Notes under the pieces: model-generated
Told to the model about the DNA's origin: nothing
What the model saw: the letters and a program-made list of their open reading frames with translations, nothing else
Database searches by the model: none
Translations under genes and position numbers: made by a program
NCBI GenBank assembly: GCA_035647815.1
Contig: DASRMR010000021.1
Span: 1 to 45,629 of the forward strand
Direction: 5' to 3'
From: JAAYRQ01 sp035647815
GTDB lineage: Bacteria; Bacillota; Syntrophomonadia; Syntrophomonadales; Syntrophomonadaceae
DNA: 45,629 nt
Shown: positions 23,952 through 32,285 of the stretch, piece by piece
Position numbering within the stretch: position 1 is the stretch's first letter
How the letters are laid out: each line of letters opens with the position of its first letter

Positions 23952-23982
23952 AAAATAAAAAATCGGCAATTTAATGCCGATT
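23952..23982 (-). terminator. Terminator of ftsAZ
   Basis: Stem AATCGGCA/TGCCGATT (23961-23982) with a 6-nt loop, followed on the minus strand by TTTTTTATTTTT. It starts 35 bp after the ftsZ stop. The other strand also continues into CCTTTTTTT, so it may work in both directions. Confidence 0.85.
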
Positions 23983-24016
23983 CCTTTTTTTAAATATATT
24001 ATGTTTTAATATTTGT

Positions 24017-25081
24017 TTACTTACGACGTAAGAAAGGCGGAATTTCCAAATCGCTTTTATCTAGAAATGATTGGGGTGTATCAACAGACCTTATTCTACC
24101 ATGTTCAGTAGTTGATTGTAGCTTGGGGTTGTTAAAACCAGTTGCAATAACAGTTACCCTTACCTCATCATCTATGCCCTCATCAATATTCGCACCAAAT
24201 ATAATATTAGCTTCAATATCTGCCGCTTGATGTATTATTTCTGCTGCCTCGTTTATTTCGAATAATGTTAAGTCAGCACCACCACTAATATTAAATAGAA
24301 CTCCCTTGGCTCCTTCAATAGATGTTTCTAAAAGTGGACTTGATATAGCCATTCTGGCCGCTTCAGCAGCACGGTTTTCACCACTTGCCTTTCCTATACC
24401 CATTAGAGCAGAACCAGTGTTTTGCATAACTGTCTGAACATCTGCAAAATCGCAATTAATAACTCCAGGTACGGCAATTAAATCTGATATACCTTGAACC
24501 CCTTGGCGCAATATATCATCTGCAATCTTAAAGGCATCATTAAAACCTGTATTTTTATCCACAACTTGTAGCAATCTATCATTAGGTATAGTAATTAAAC
24601 TATCAACTGCTTCCCTTAGTTCTTGTATTCCTTTATCAGCTTGGGAAGACCTTTTACGTCCTTCAAAAGTAAATGGTTTAGTAACTACACCTACAGTTAG
24701 AGCCCCTAACTCCTTAGCTATTCTCGCAATAATAGGTGCACCTCCGGTTCCTGTGCCGCCACCCATCCCTGCAGTCACAAATACCATGTCGGCGCCACTT
24801 AAGGCCTTTTTTATATCATCTGCATTCTCTTCTGCAGCTTTCATACCTACCTCAGGATCTGCACCAGCGCCTAGGCCTTTTGTAAGCTTTTCTCCAGTTT
24901 GAATCTTTTTATCTGCCTTAGAAAGATACAAAGCCTGAGCATCTGTGTTTACAGCAATAAACTCCACCCCTTTTAGCCCAGCTTCAATCATACGATTAAT
25001 AGCGTTATTTCCGCCACCACCAACTCCGATTACTTTAATATTAGCAAATTGCTGCATCTCAACGTCAAAATCTAATGGCAT
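24017..25081 (-). CDS. ftsZ: Cell division GTPase FtsZ
   Basis: Tubulin homologue that forms the Z-ring. 354 aa. The nucleotide site reads IKVIGVGGGGNNAINRM, then the tubulin signature GMGGGTGTGGAP. The T7 loop is GVINCDFADV, with the catalytic Asp pair provided across the filament interface. After about residue 315 comes a short linker, and the C-terminal FtsA/SepF-binding tail is DLEIPPFLRRK. The linker is shorter than in B. subtilis (382 aa). ATG 25081 has AGGAGG 7 nt upstream. It is co-transcribed with ftsA (18-bp gap). Confidence 0.99.
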   Translation of the reverse strand: MPLDFDVEMQQFANIKVIGVGGGGNNAINRMIEAGLKGVEFIAVNTDAQALYLSKADKKIQTGEKLTKGLGAGADPEVGMKAAEENADDIKKALSGADMVFVTAGMGGGTGTGGAPIIARIAKELGALTVGVVTKPFTFEGRKRSSQADKGIQELREAVDSLITIPNDRLLQVVDKNTGFNDAFKIADDILRQGVQGISDLIAVPGVINCDFADVQTVMQNTGSALMGIGKASGENRAAEAARMAISSPLLETSIEGAKGVLFNISGGADLTLFEINEAAEIIHQAADIEANIIFGANIDEGIDDEVRVTVIATGFNNPKLQSTTEHGRIRSVDTPQSFLDKSDLEIPPFLRRK

Positions 25082-25099
25082 TTAAAAACCTCCTCTGTC

Positions 25100-26326
25100 T
25101 TAACTAAATAAGTCTTTTAAATAATAAGAAATCCTGTCAAATACTTTTGATATCCCTCGTGTCTCTTGATAAGATATGTCTAGATATTTTGCTCCACATT
25201 TAATAGCGCCTAATACATTAGCATATTGGGGATACCTGAACTCAGATGATAAGCCTTTTATGTTATCGGGAAAACCTAATCTTGCTGGAATATTAAAGTA
25301 CTCTTCCACAAGCTCATTTATAGCTATTAAATGAGCACCCCCACCTGTTAATACAATTCCAGCAGGCATTTTATCTATACAGCCAAATCTAGTAAGTTCA
25401 GAGAAAATCATTTCTAAAATCTCATAAACTCTAGCTGAAATTATCTCTGCAATAACTCGTGAGGAAACCTTCTTAGTCTCAGTCCCTTGAACATTATAAA
25501 TTGTAATTAAATCATTTTCATCTGCTAATTCCACTTTGGCGGTTCCATACTCTTCTTTAATTCGCTCGGCTTCGTCAATAGAGGTGCGGAGCACTATCGC
25601 CAAATCCTTAGTAATATAATCTCCTCCCACAGGTAAAACTGAGGTATAAAGTAAACTCCCCATTTGAAAATATGATAACTCGGTTATTCCTGCTCCTAAG
25701 TTAACTAAAACAACCCCCATTTCCTTCTCAGCTGGTAATAAAACTGATTCAGAAGCTAACAATGGGTTATAATAACTATTATTCACCTGAAGATTAATCC
25801 GCTGTGTACTTCTATATAAATTTTGTAACCCAGCCGTAGCAGCTATAATTATTACAATCTCCGCTTCTAATCTACTTCCCACCATTCCTACAGGATCTTT
25901 AACTCCATCATAACCATCTATAATATATTGTCTTTCAATAATTTGCACAATAGTTTTATCTGGTGGTAAAGCAATATTTTGCGCTGATTGCAAAACCCTT
26001 TCTTTATCTTCATTACTTATTTCATAATGCTGATTTCCTACTGCAACTATAGCATGATTATTTACAGAAGTGATATTATTTCCTGAAAAACCAATAACTG
26101 CAGAATCAGCCACAACCCCTGTCAATCTCTCTAAACTTAATAAGGATGCCTCTATTGACTTAGCTGTATTCTCTATATCAACTATGTTACCTTTTCTAAG
26201 CCCTAGTGAAGGAGAATTAATTACACCTAAAACATTAATAGTACCATCATAATAAACTTCACCAACCGCTGCTTTTATAGTATTCGTACCTACATCCAGG
26301 CCAAATATTATATTTCTTCTCTTAAT
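25100..26326 (-). CDS. ftsA: Cell division protein FtsA, apparent ATT start
   Basis: Actin-like ATPase that anchors FtsZ to the membrane. About 408 aa. The phosphate-1 motif FGLDVGTNTIKAAVGEVYYD is near the N-terminus, the 1C/2A regions are present (VVLVNLGAGITELSYFQMGS), the phosphate-2/adenosine region is GIVLTGGGAHLIAI, and the C-terminal amphipathic helix is RISYYLKDLFS. The first ATG/GTG/TTG in frame is the TTG at 26125, which would remove the whole phosphate-1 region. An in-frame TAG at 26335-26333 limits the start to a few codons. ATT at 26326, with GGGG-TAGG 5-9 nt upstream, gives IKRRNIIFGLDVG and normal length. A sigma-H-like promoter precedes it. Confidence 0.9.
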   Translation of the reverse strand: MKRRNIIFGLDVGTNTIKAAVGEVYYDGTINVLGVINSPSLGLRKGNIVDIENTAKSIEASLLSLERLTGVVADSAVIGFSGNNITSVNNHAIVAVGNQHYEISNEDKERVLQSAQNIALPPDKTIVQIIERQYIIDGYDGVKDPVGMVGSRLEAEIVIIIAATAGLQNLYRSTQRINLQVNNSYYNPLLASESVLLPAEKEMGVVLVNLGAGITELSYFQMGSLLYTSVLPVGGDYITKDLAIVLRTSIDEAERIKEEYGTAKVELADENDLITIYNVQGTETKKVSSRVIAEIISARVYEILEMIFSELTRFGCIDKMPAGIVLTGGGAHLIAINELVEEYFNIPARLGFPDNIKGLSSEFRYPQYANVLGAIKCGAKYLDISYQETRGISKVFDRISYYLKDLFS

Positions 26327-26359
26327 AGTAACCTACCCCTTATACAAACTCCTATGTAA

Positions 26360-26388
26360 AAATACTACAAAGGCAGGTATATTCCTTT
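26360..26388 (-). promoter_or_regulatory. Sigma-H-like promoter of ftsAZ
   Basis: Minus strand AAAGGAATA (26388-26380), 11-bp spacer, GTAGTATTT (26368-26360). It fits the sigma-H consensus RnAGGAWWW-N11/12-RnnGAATWW except for one T in the -10 core. The B. subtilis ftsAZ operon also has a sigma-H promoter (P2), used at entry into sporulation. Visual match only. Confidence 0.5.
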
Positions 26389-26406
26389 ATTTTATAGTGA
26401 AATAGT

Positions 26407-26742
26407 TTAGTATTTTTTCAATAGATATCGACGAATAATTCCTAAATTCTGAAATAGCCTGACCCCAAATGCTACTACTGCTGCTAAGTAAAGCTCCACA
26501 CCTAACCTGTCACCAAGATAAGCTAGACCAGCAGCTAATAAGATGTTAACTATAAAACCACTAAGAAATATAACATTATCAAATGCATCCTCCATATAGG
26601 CTCTTATTCCCCCAAAAACCGCGTCTAATGCTGCTAAAACAGCGATAGACATATACTTAGCAAAAACTGCTGGTAATAAAAACGGTATCTGAAAACCTAT
26701 AATTAATCCTATTATTAAACAAAAAACAACTAATAACCACAT
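26407..26742 (-). CDS. sbp: Small basic protein Sbp (DUF1290)
   Basis: Integral membrane protein of unknown function conserved between divIB and ftsA in Firmicutes. 111 aa with three or four hydrophobic segments: LLVVFCLIIGLIIGFQI, YMSIAVLAALDAVFGGIRAY, FLSGFIVNILLAAGLAYLGD and LYLAAVVAFGVRLF, ending in a basic tail RRYLLKKY. The AALDAVFGGIRA segment is the family signature. Two bases separate it from the DUF881 gene, so translation is coupled. Context suggests a role in division or septal wall synthesis, but no activity is known. Confidence 0.93.
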   Translation of the reverse strand: MWLLVVFCLIIGLIIGFQIPFLLPAVFAKYMSIAVLAALDAVFGGIRAYMEDAFDNVIFLSGFIVNILLAAGLAYLGDRLGVELYLAAVVAFGVRLFQNLGIIRRYLLKKY

Positions 26743-26744
26743 AA

Positions 26745-27464
26745 CTACTCATCCGCCTTTTCTTTAAATTGAACTGGCGAACCATAACTAAACTTCGTAC
26801 GCCCACTATATGCTGGTATATTAATATCTTCGGATTTTTGCAAATTTACTTGAACTAATGCTTTTAAAGTCTGTAGGTAACCACCCTTCATATTTAAACC
26901 ACTTTCTAGCATATCGGGATTACCTATAGCTTTTATTACAAAGGGAGGGGCAATTTTGACCCAATTAACTAATATAAGGGTACCTGCACATCTTATCTCA
27001 GACATAGCTGTTATGCGTTCTCCATTAACCGAAATGGCTTCCGCACCTGATGCCTTAAGTTCATTTACTATAATTAAAATATCATAATCATGAATTAATA
27101 AGTCATTAGGATCTTCACCTATTTTAAGACCACGAGCACTATCATCAAGAGTGAGAGTTATTCCCGGTCCTTCTATTTCCAAACCACCGGCAGCCATATT
27201 TGCAGTCTGTAACTCAGTTTGCAGATCTGCCATGGCTATATCGAATTCCCGCACATTTTTTAACTTTTCCCTTAACTCAAGAACTTCTTCAACTAATACT
27301 TCCCGCTCTTCATTAGCCTTATCTAATTTATCGGTTAATTCTGTCACCCTAGCAGGAGACATATTAATTCCGACAGCTTGAGTACTTTTAAATTGTATTG
27401 ATATCATAATACCTAATATAAGGCACACGGCAGCTATCGAGATTATAGCCTCATTGTTTTTCAT
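26745..27464 (-). CDS. DUF881 (YlxW/YlxX-type) membrane-anchored protein
   Basis: 239 aa: a single N-terminal membrane anchor (ISIAAVCLILGIMISIQF, residues 7-24), a coiled coil (about residues 38-75, LTDKLDKANEEREVLVEEVL), then a soluble extracytoplasmic DUF881 domain (GPGITLTLDDSARG, LIIVNELKASGAEAISVNGE, RCAGTLILVNWVKIAPPFVI, GGYLQTLKALVQVNLQKSED). Function unknown. It lies between ftsQ and sbp, as the ylxW and ylxX paralogues do in B. subtilis; here there is only one copy. Confidence 0.9.
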   Translation of the reverse strand: MKNNEAIISIAAVCLILGIMISIQFKSTQAVGINMSPARVTELTDKLDKANEEREVLVEEVLELREKLKNVREFDIAMADLQTELQTANMAAGGLEIEGPGITLTLDDSARGLKIGEDPNDLLIHDYDILIIVNELKASGAEAISVNGERITAMSEIRCAGTLILVNWVKIAPPFVIKAIGNPDMLESGLNMKGGYLQTLKALVQVNLQKSEDINIPAYSGRTKFSYGSPVQFKEKADE

Positions 27465-27478
27465 CTACATCACCCTTT

Positions 27479-28216
27479 TTACGCCTTTGTCTTCACTACT
27501 GGCTGACCCTTAAATCTTAAATCAACATATTCCAAAACTTCAAGACCCTCTTGCTCAAATTCTTTTTCTAATTTTATTATTTCCTGAATAAAGCTAGCCT
27601 TTTCTTCTAACCTATCTTCATTGCCAACTTTTATTTCGGTACCATTACTAGAATAAATAATAAGTTCTTGTTTATCATTATAATGAAAATCAGAGATAAA
27701 GTCCTGATCTGTTTTACTTAACATTTCCCACAATTGTCTTATTTGTAAAATTCCCTCCGGATCAATAACTTGTCCTAAATTAACTTTATCAAGTACCTTA
27801 GAAAGAGTTATTAGTGGATATGGAGATAAATCCATAGTTGTTTTTTTATCTATAACTACTCCTTCATCATCAATACATAGAAATTCTTTATTATGTGGTA
27901 TTATAGCCCATATTTGGCGTTCTTCCACTTTGATTTCTAATGTTCTAGGTAGATGCCTTATCAATTGTGCATCTTTTACCATATGATGAACCCTAATAGT
28001 CCGAGCTATTGACTTGTTATCGATTTCGAAAATGTTCTGCCCATCTACTATTTCTGCAAAATCTAATATTTCCTCTTCGGAAAGTTGTTTAAGACCCGTA
28101 GTATAGATTTTATCAATATTAAAGTAAGAACTATGTAAAAAAAGATATACAGATATCAAAAATACAAATAGAAGCAAGGTAAAATTGAAAATCCTACGAA
28201 ATGTTTTATTGGCCAC
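27479..28216 (-). CDS. ftsQ: Cell division protein FtsQ/DivIB
   Basis: Bitopic divisome protein that works with FtsL and DivIC to hold the septal PBP in place. 245 aa: short cytoplasmic N-terminus, membrane segment about residues 9-27 (FTLLLFVFLISVYLFLHS), a POTRA domain from about residue 30 (NIDKIYTTGLKQLSEEEILD, VKDAQLIRHLPRTLEIKVEE), then the FtsQ/beta domain (PLITLSKVLDKVNLGQVID...). Start GTG 28216. The operon has its own promoter downstream of the murA terminator. In Gram-positives the name divIB is used for the same protein. Confidence 0.9.
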   Translation of the reverse strand: MANKTFRRIFNFTLLLFVFLISVYLFLHSSYFNIDKIYTTGLKQLSEEEILDFAEIVDGQNIFEIDNKSIARTIRVHHMVKDAQLIRHLPRTLEIKVEERQIWAIIPHNKEFLCIDDEGVVIDKKTTMDLSPYPLITLSKVLDKVNLGQVIDPEGILQIRQLWEMLSKTDQDFISDFHYNDKQELIIYSSNGTEIKVGNEDRLEEKASFIQEIIKLEKEFEQEGLEVLEYVDLRFKGQPVVKTKA

Positions 28217-28251
28217 AAAGATAGCTCTCCCATTCTCATTAACTGCTAGAA

Positions 28252-28280
28252 ATTATAACAGATATTTGTTGTAATTTCAT
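28252..28280 (-). promoter_or_regulatory. Extended -10 promoter of ftsQ-DUF881-sbp
   Basis: Minus strand ATGAAA (28280-28275), 17-bp spacer, TATAAT (28257-28252) with TG one base upstream of the -10. The predicted start point is about 28 nt before the ftsQ GTG and lies after the murA terminator, which explains how ftsQ can be transcribed separately. Confidence 0.5.
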
Positions 28281-28293
28281 TACATTCCTATAA

Positions 28294-28327
28294 GAAAAAA
28301 AAGGCTAGGTCTTGTAACCTAGGCCTT
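28294..28327 (-). terminator. Terminator of the mraZ-murA transcript
   Basis: Minus strand AAGGCCTAGGT, 6-nt loop, ACCTAGCCTT (one bulged C), followed by eight T residues. It is 72 bp after the murA stop codon. A second hairpin, CTACTGAT/ATCAGTAG, spans the murA stop itself (28391-28415). Confidence 0.82.
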
Positions 28328-28398
28328 AAATATACTTGTCATCAAATCACATCAATATATTTGAATAAATACTAGTGTATTAAATTAGGTCTACTGAT

Positions 28399-29658
28399 CT
28401 ATGATAAATCAGTAGTTCTAGTTATATTAGCTCCTAAATTTCTAAGCTTAACATGTAGCTTTTCATAACCTCGGTCTATATGCTCTATTTTACTTATCTT
28501 AGTTTCTCCTTCAGCAGCTAAAGCAGCTAATACTAGAGCAGCACCTGCCCGTAAATCTGTAGCCTCGACACTAGTGCCTTCAAGGTTTTTCTTCCCCTTA
28601 ATAATTGCTACCCGTCCTTCAACTCTAATTTCTGCTGCCATTCTTCTCAATTCTTGAACATGCATAAAACGGTTTTCGAAAATAGTTTCCACAATAATAC
28701 TCGTTCCCGGAATTGTAGATAATAATGCCATCATCTGTGCCTGCATATCCGTAGGAAAGCCTGGGTAGGGCATAGTTTTAATATCTGTTGTTCGCAGCCT
28801 CTTATTGCCCAGGACTTTTAGACCAGACCTAGAAGGTATTATCTCTAGCCCTATTTCCCTTAGTTTAGCTACTACAGGTTGTATATGTTCCATAATTACA
28901 TTGCTAATAAATATTTCTCCACGACTTATAGCGGCAGCAACCATAAAAGAACCTGCTTCTATGCGATCCGGTATTATCCGATGTTCAACTCCACTAAGTT
29001 TTTGTACACCCTCAATTCTTATAGTATCTAATCCTGCACCTTTTATTTTAGCCCCCATAGAGTTAAGAAAGTTTTGCAAGTCAACAATTTCTGGTTCTCG
29101 AGCAGCATTCCTGATTACAGTGTTTCCTCGAATCACACTAGCAGCCATCATTATATTTTCGGTTGCACCTACACTGGGAAAGTCGAGTAATATTTCGTTT
29201 CCACTTAGCAAATGACCTCTACCTTCCATGTATCCATAACCATCGGTAATATTGTAACCTAAACTTTCAAAACCTTTTAAATGTAAATCCATAGGACGTG
29301 TACCTATAGCACAACCGCCAGGATATGCCACCTTGGCTTCTTTGAAACGAGCTAGCAAAGCTCCCATCATTAAATTAGAGGCCCTCATTTTACGCGAAAT
29401 AGCTTCGGGTAACTCGCAGGAATTTACCATCCTACTATCTATTATTAGTACATCATTTTCTCGATGTATTTTAGCTCCGAAATGTTTTAAAGCTTCTGAC
29501 ATCACATGTATATCTTCTAGGTCTGGCACCCCATTTAATATTACTTCGCCATTTGCTATAAGACTAGCAGCCATTATTGGTAATGTGGCGTTTTTAGAAC
29601 CACTAATCTGTACATCGCCTTTTAATGGCTTATTACCCTCAATTATTAAATATTGCAA
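28399..29658 (-). CDS. murA: UDP-N-acetylglucosamine 1-carboxyvinyltransferase MurA
   Basis: First committed step of peptidoglycan synthesis: adds enolpyruvate from PEP to UDP-GlcNAc in the cytoplasm. 419 aa. The N-terminal catalytic pair KN is in ISGSKNATLPIMAASL. The active-site Cys116 is in YPGGCAIGTRPMDLHLKG, so the enzyme should be fosfomycin-sensitive rather than an Asp-type variant. The C-terminal RAGAALVLAALAAEGE is conserved. Start TTG 29658 has GGAGG 7 nt upstream. It ends the first dcw transcript. Placement here beside murC differs from B. subtilis, where murAA is elsewhere. Confidence 0.97.
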   Translation of the reverse strand: MQYLIIEGNKPLKGDVQISGSKNATLPIMAASLIANGEVILNGVPDLEDIHVMSEALKHFGAKIHRENDVLIIDSRMVNSCELPEAISRKMRASNLMMGALLARFKEAKVAYPGGCAIGTRPMDLHLKGFESLGYNITDGYGYMEGRGHLLSGNEILLDFPSVGATENIMMAASVIRGNTVIRNAAREPEIVDLQNFLNSMGAKIKGAGLDTIRIEGVQKLSGVEHRIIPDRIEAGSFMVAAAISRGEIFISNVIMEHIQPVVAKLREIGLEIIPSRSGLKVLGNKRLRTTDIKTMPYPGFPTDMQAQMMALLSTIPGTSIIVETIFENRFMHVQELRRMAAEIRVEGRVAIIKGKKNLEGTSVEATDLRAGAALVLAALAAEGETKISKIEHIDRGYEKLHVKLRNLGANITRTTDLS

Positions 29659-29671
29659 ATAAACACCTCCG

Positions 29672-31066
29672 TTAGGAATGTGCCTTTATATTTAAGTTTG
29701 GAACTGTCCTTAATACATCTTGCCCTACTCTCCATATATCTCCAGCTCCCATTGTTATTATTAAATCATGATTTTCTTTATTAGTAATTAGAAAACCTGA
29801 TATTTCATCAAGTTCGGGTATATATACTGCATTACAGCCAGCTTTTTTCGCTGCTTCAAAAACAGTTTTTCCACTTATACCTGGAATAGATTTCTCCCCT
29901 GCAGCATATACTTCTGTAAACACGACTAAATCAGCATCAATAAATGCTTCACCTAGTTCTTTACCTAAAGATTTAGTCCGAGAAAAACGGTGAGGTTGGA
30001 AAACTGCGACAACTCTTCCCTTATGAAAGCTTTGTGCAGCACTTATTGTAACCTCAATCTCTGTAGGATGATGTGCATAATCATCTACAATAGTTATATT
30101 GTCAACTTTCCCCACTATTTCGAAACGTCTTTTACTACCATAAAACTTAATAATAGCCTTTTTAATATCTGCAAAATCCACCCCTAATTCGAGTGCGATT
30201 GATATACTAGCAAGAGCATTTAGTGCATTATGTTTTCCAGGCACTGATATCTCTATAACTCCTAAATTATCTTTTTGGTGATACACTTCGAAAACTGATC
30301 CTAATCCTTTAGCCTGCCAATTTTCCATGTAATAATCACAGTCTGAGCTTTCCCCATAGAATAAAATCCCCTCATCTTCTGGAGAAATTATTTCCCTGAT
30401 GCATTGGTCTCCTCCATAAACTAGTGTAAATCCGTCATCACGAACTCCATCAATAAATAGTCTGAATGCACTTTTAATATTATTAAAAGATTTGTAATAA
30501 TCTAGATGGTCATTTTCTATATTAGTAATTACTCCAATATACGGTTTTATATCTAAAAAAGATGCATCACTTTCATCAGCTTCAACAACAAAATAATCTG
30601 AAGAACCTAATTTAGCATTTAAATTACTATTTTGAAATTCACCACCAACTATGAATGTAGGATCAATACCTGATTCGGCTAAGATAATATATAACATAGA
30701 TGTTGTTGTAGTTTTGCCATGGGCACCTGCTATCGCTATGCTTTTTTGATCATTAACTAGATTAGCTAACATCTTGCCACGTTTTATTACTGGTATATTT
30801 CTCTGTCGTGCTTCTAATACTTCTACATTATCAGGTGGTATAGCTGAAGAAATAACTAGTAAATCAACTCCCTCCTTAATGTGGGATGAAGAATGACCTT
30901 GATAAATTTCTATTCCTAAACTTTCTAGGTTTTTGGTTATATTACTAGTCTGTAGGTCAGACCCGCTTACTTTAACCCCTTGTTCTGATAGGATATGTGC
31001 AATTCCGCTCATTCCGGCTCCAGCTATCCCCACCATATGAACCCATTGTCCAAGTTTGGTGGCCAT
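29672..31066 (-). CDS. murC: UDP-N-acetylmuramate-L-alanine ligase MurC
   Basis: Adds L-Ala to UDP-MurNAc. 464 aa. The N-terminal nucleotide motif is VHMVGIAGAGMSGIAHIL. The ATP-binding P-loop is IAGAHGKTTTTSML. The central ligase region is FVVEADESDASFLDIKPYIG and NIENDHLDYYKS. The C-terminal domain has DDYAHHPTEIEVTI and VFQPHRFSRTKSL. The AHGKTT form of the P-loop and the HHPTE motif separate MurC from MurD, MurE and MurF. A 107-bp gap with a weak terminator-like hairpin lies upstream; murA follows 13 bp downstream. Confidence 0.97.
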   Translation of the reverse strand: MATKLGQWVHMVGIAGAGMSGIAHILSEQGVKVSGSDLQTSNITKNLESLGIEIYQGHSSSHIKEGVDLLVISSAIPPDNVEVLEARQRNIPVIKRGKMLANLVNDQKSIAIAGAHGKTTTTSMLYIILAESGIDPTFIVGGEFQNSNLNAKLGSSDYFVVEADESDASFLDIKPYIGVITNIENDHLDYYKSFNNIKSAFRLFIDGVRDDGFTLVYGGDQCIREIISPEDEGILFYGESSDCDYYMENWQAKGLGSVFEVYHQKDNLGVIEISVPGKHNALNALASISIALELGVDFADIKKAIIKFYGSKRRFEIVGKVDNITIVDDYAHHPTEIEVTISAAQSFHKGRVVAVFQPHRFSRTKSLGKELGEAFIDADLVVFTEVYAAGEKSIPGISGKTVFEAAKKAGCNAVYIPELDEISGFLITNKENHDLIITMGAGDIWRVGQDVLRTVPNLNIKAHS

Positions 31067-31120
31067 TTCCTCATCTCCTTCTCCTTAGTGTATATATTAC
31101 ATTTTATAGTATGCATAACT

Positions 31121-31156
31121 AACAAAAGTGGTTACATTTTGTATAGCTTGTACCAC
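31121..31156 (-). terminator. Weak terminator-like hairpin between murG and murC
   Basis: Minus strand GTGGTACA, about 12-nt loop, TGTAACCAC (one bulged A), followed by TTTTGTT. It may reduce rather than stop transcription into murC-murA. A sequence ACTATAAAAT lies just beyond it and could be a -10, but no -35 fits. Confidence 0.35.
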
Positions 31157-31173
31157 CTGGAAGTGCAAAATAT

Positions 31174-32268
31174 TTATTTCATAATAATATCGACTATATC
31201 CCTTAAAGCGTTAGGTTTAGCTTCTTTTAAAAGGTTTTGTTTCATATGGTCTAGTTCATTAATATTATTACGGTAATATTCTACCTTCTTATAAAGAGTA
31301 TCCCCATCTAAGAACTCATCAATAACCATATCAGCAGCTTTTTTCTCTAGCAATGTTTTAGCGTTCTTTTCTTGATGACCATCAGTTGCATATGGATAGG
31401 GAACTAGTATAGCAGGTAGACCTAATATGCTAAGTTCTGCTACCGTACTTGCACCAGCCCTACATACAGCTAAATCAGCAGCAACTAAAGCGTTCTCTAT
31501 ATTAAACATATAAGGATATAATAATAACTTACATTGTAAATTTTCTAAGCCAATTTGGCTTTGTATTTTATCTTTTATTTCTGTATAGTTATTTTCACCC
31601 GTTATCCAGATGATTTGAAGATTAGGCACTTTTCTATATCTATCAATTAGTCCTAACATGCCCCGATTAATACTAGCTGCACCTCTACTACCTCCAAAGG
31701 CAACTAATGTAAATCTATTATCAAGCCCTAACTCCTTTTTAGCTTCATTACGATTAGCCTGCATGATTTCTTGGCGTACAGGCAAGCCGGTTATCGTGAT
31801 ATCTTTAGCTTCTAATCCCTCGGCTGCCTCCTCAAAGGTGAGTAATGTATGATCAACTCTTTTTGCTAAATTGCGATTAGCTAAACCCATCAATGCATTT
31901 TGTTCATGAATAATAGATTTACAATCTAGAAAAGTAGCTGCCATAACCGGAGAAAAAGATACATATCCCCCAGTTCCGACTACTACATCAGGTTTAAACG
32001 ATCTTATTATATTTAAAGATGTAAAAAAACTTTTAGGAAATTTAATTAAAGATTTTGATGCTCTTACCATTGAAGATCTATCTATCCCCGATATGTCAAT
32101 ATACTTAAAATCATATCCCGCCTTCGGAACAATAATGCTCTCCATGCCCTTTTGTGTTCCAATATATAGTATCTCAACTGATGGTATTACATCTTTGACC
32201 CCTTGAGCAATAGCTAAAGCCGGATAAACATGTCCCCCAGTACCTCCACCACTAAGTATTAATCTCAT
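31174..32268 (-). CDS. murG: Lipid II synthase MurG (GlcNAc transferase)
   Basis: Peripheral membrane glycosyltransferase converting lipid I to lipid II. About 364 aa. The N-terminal glycine-rich acceptor-site loop is SGGGTGGHVYPALAIAQGV. GTGGYVSFSPVMAA and IIHEQNALMGLANR are conserved, and the donor site reads AVCRAGASTVAELSILGLPA. The longest frame starts at GTG 32280, within the GGGGGGTG ribosome-binding site. ATG 32268, about 9 nt downstream, gives the standard MRLILSGGGTGG. Confidence 0.97.
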   Translation of the reverse strand: MRLILSGGGTGGHVYPALAIAQGVKDVIPSVEILYIGTQKGMESIIVPKAGYDFKYIDISGIDRSSMVRASKSLIKFPKSFFTSLNIIRSFKPDVVVGTGGYVSFSPVMAATFLDCKSIIHEQNALMGLANRNLAKRVDHTLLTFEEAAEGLEAKDITITGLPVRQEIMQANRNEAKKELGLDNRFTLVAFGGSRGAASINRGMLGLIDRYRKVPNLQIIWITGENNYTEIKDKIQSQIGLENLQCKLLLYPYMFNIENALVAADLAVCRAGASTVAELSILGLPAILVPYPYATDGHQEKNAKTLLEKKAADMVIDEFLDGDTLYKKVEYYRNNINELDHMKQNLLKEAKPNALRDIVDIIMK

Positions 32269-32285
32269 AAGACAAAACACCCCCC

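Noticed and set aside
25100..26125. ftsA beginning at TTG 26125
   Set aside because: It would delete the actin-like phosphate-1 motif and about 67 residues that are clearly coding in the same frame.
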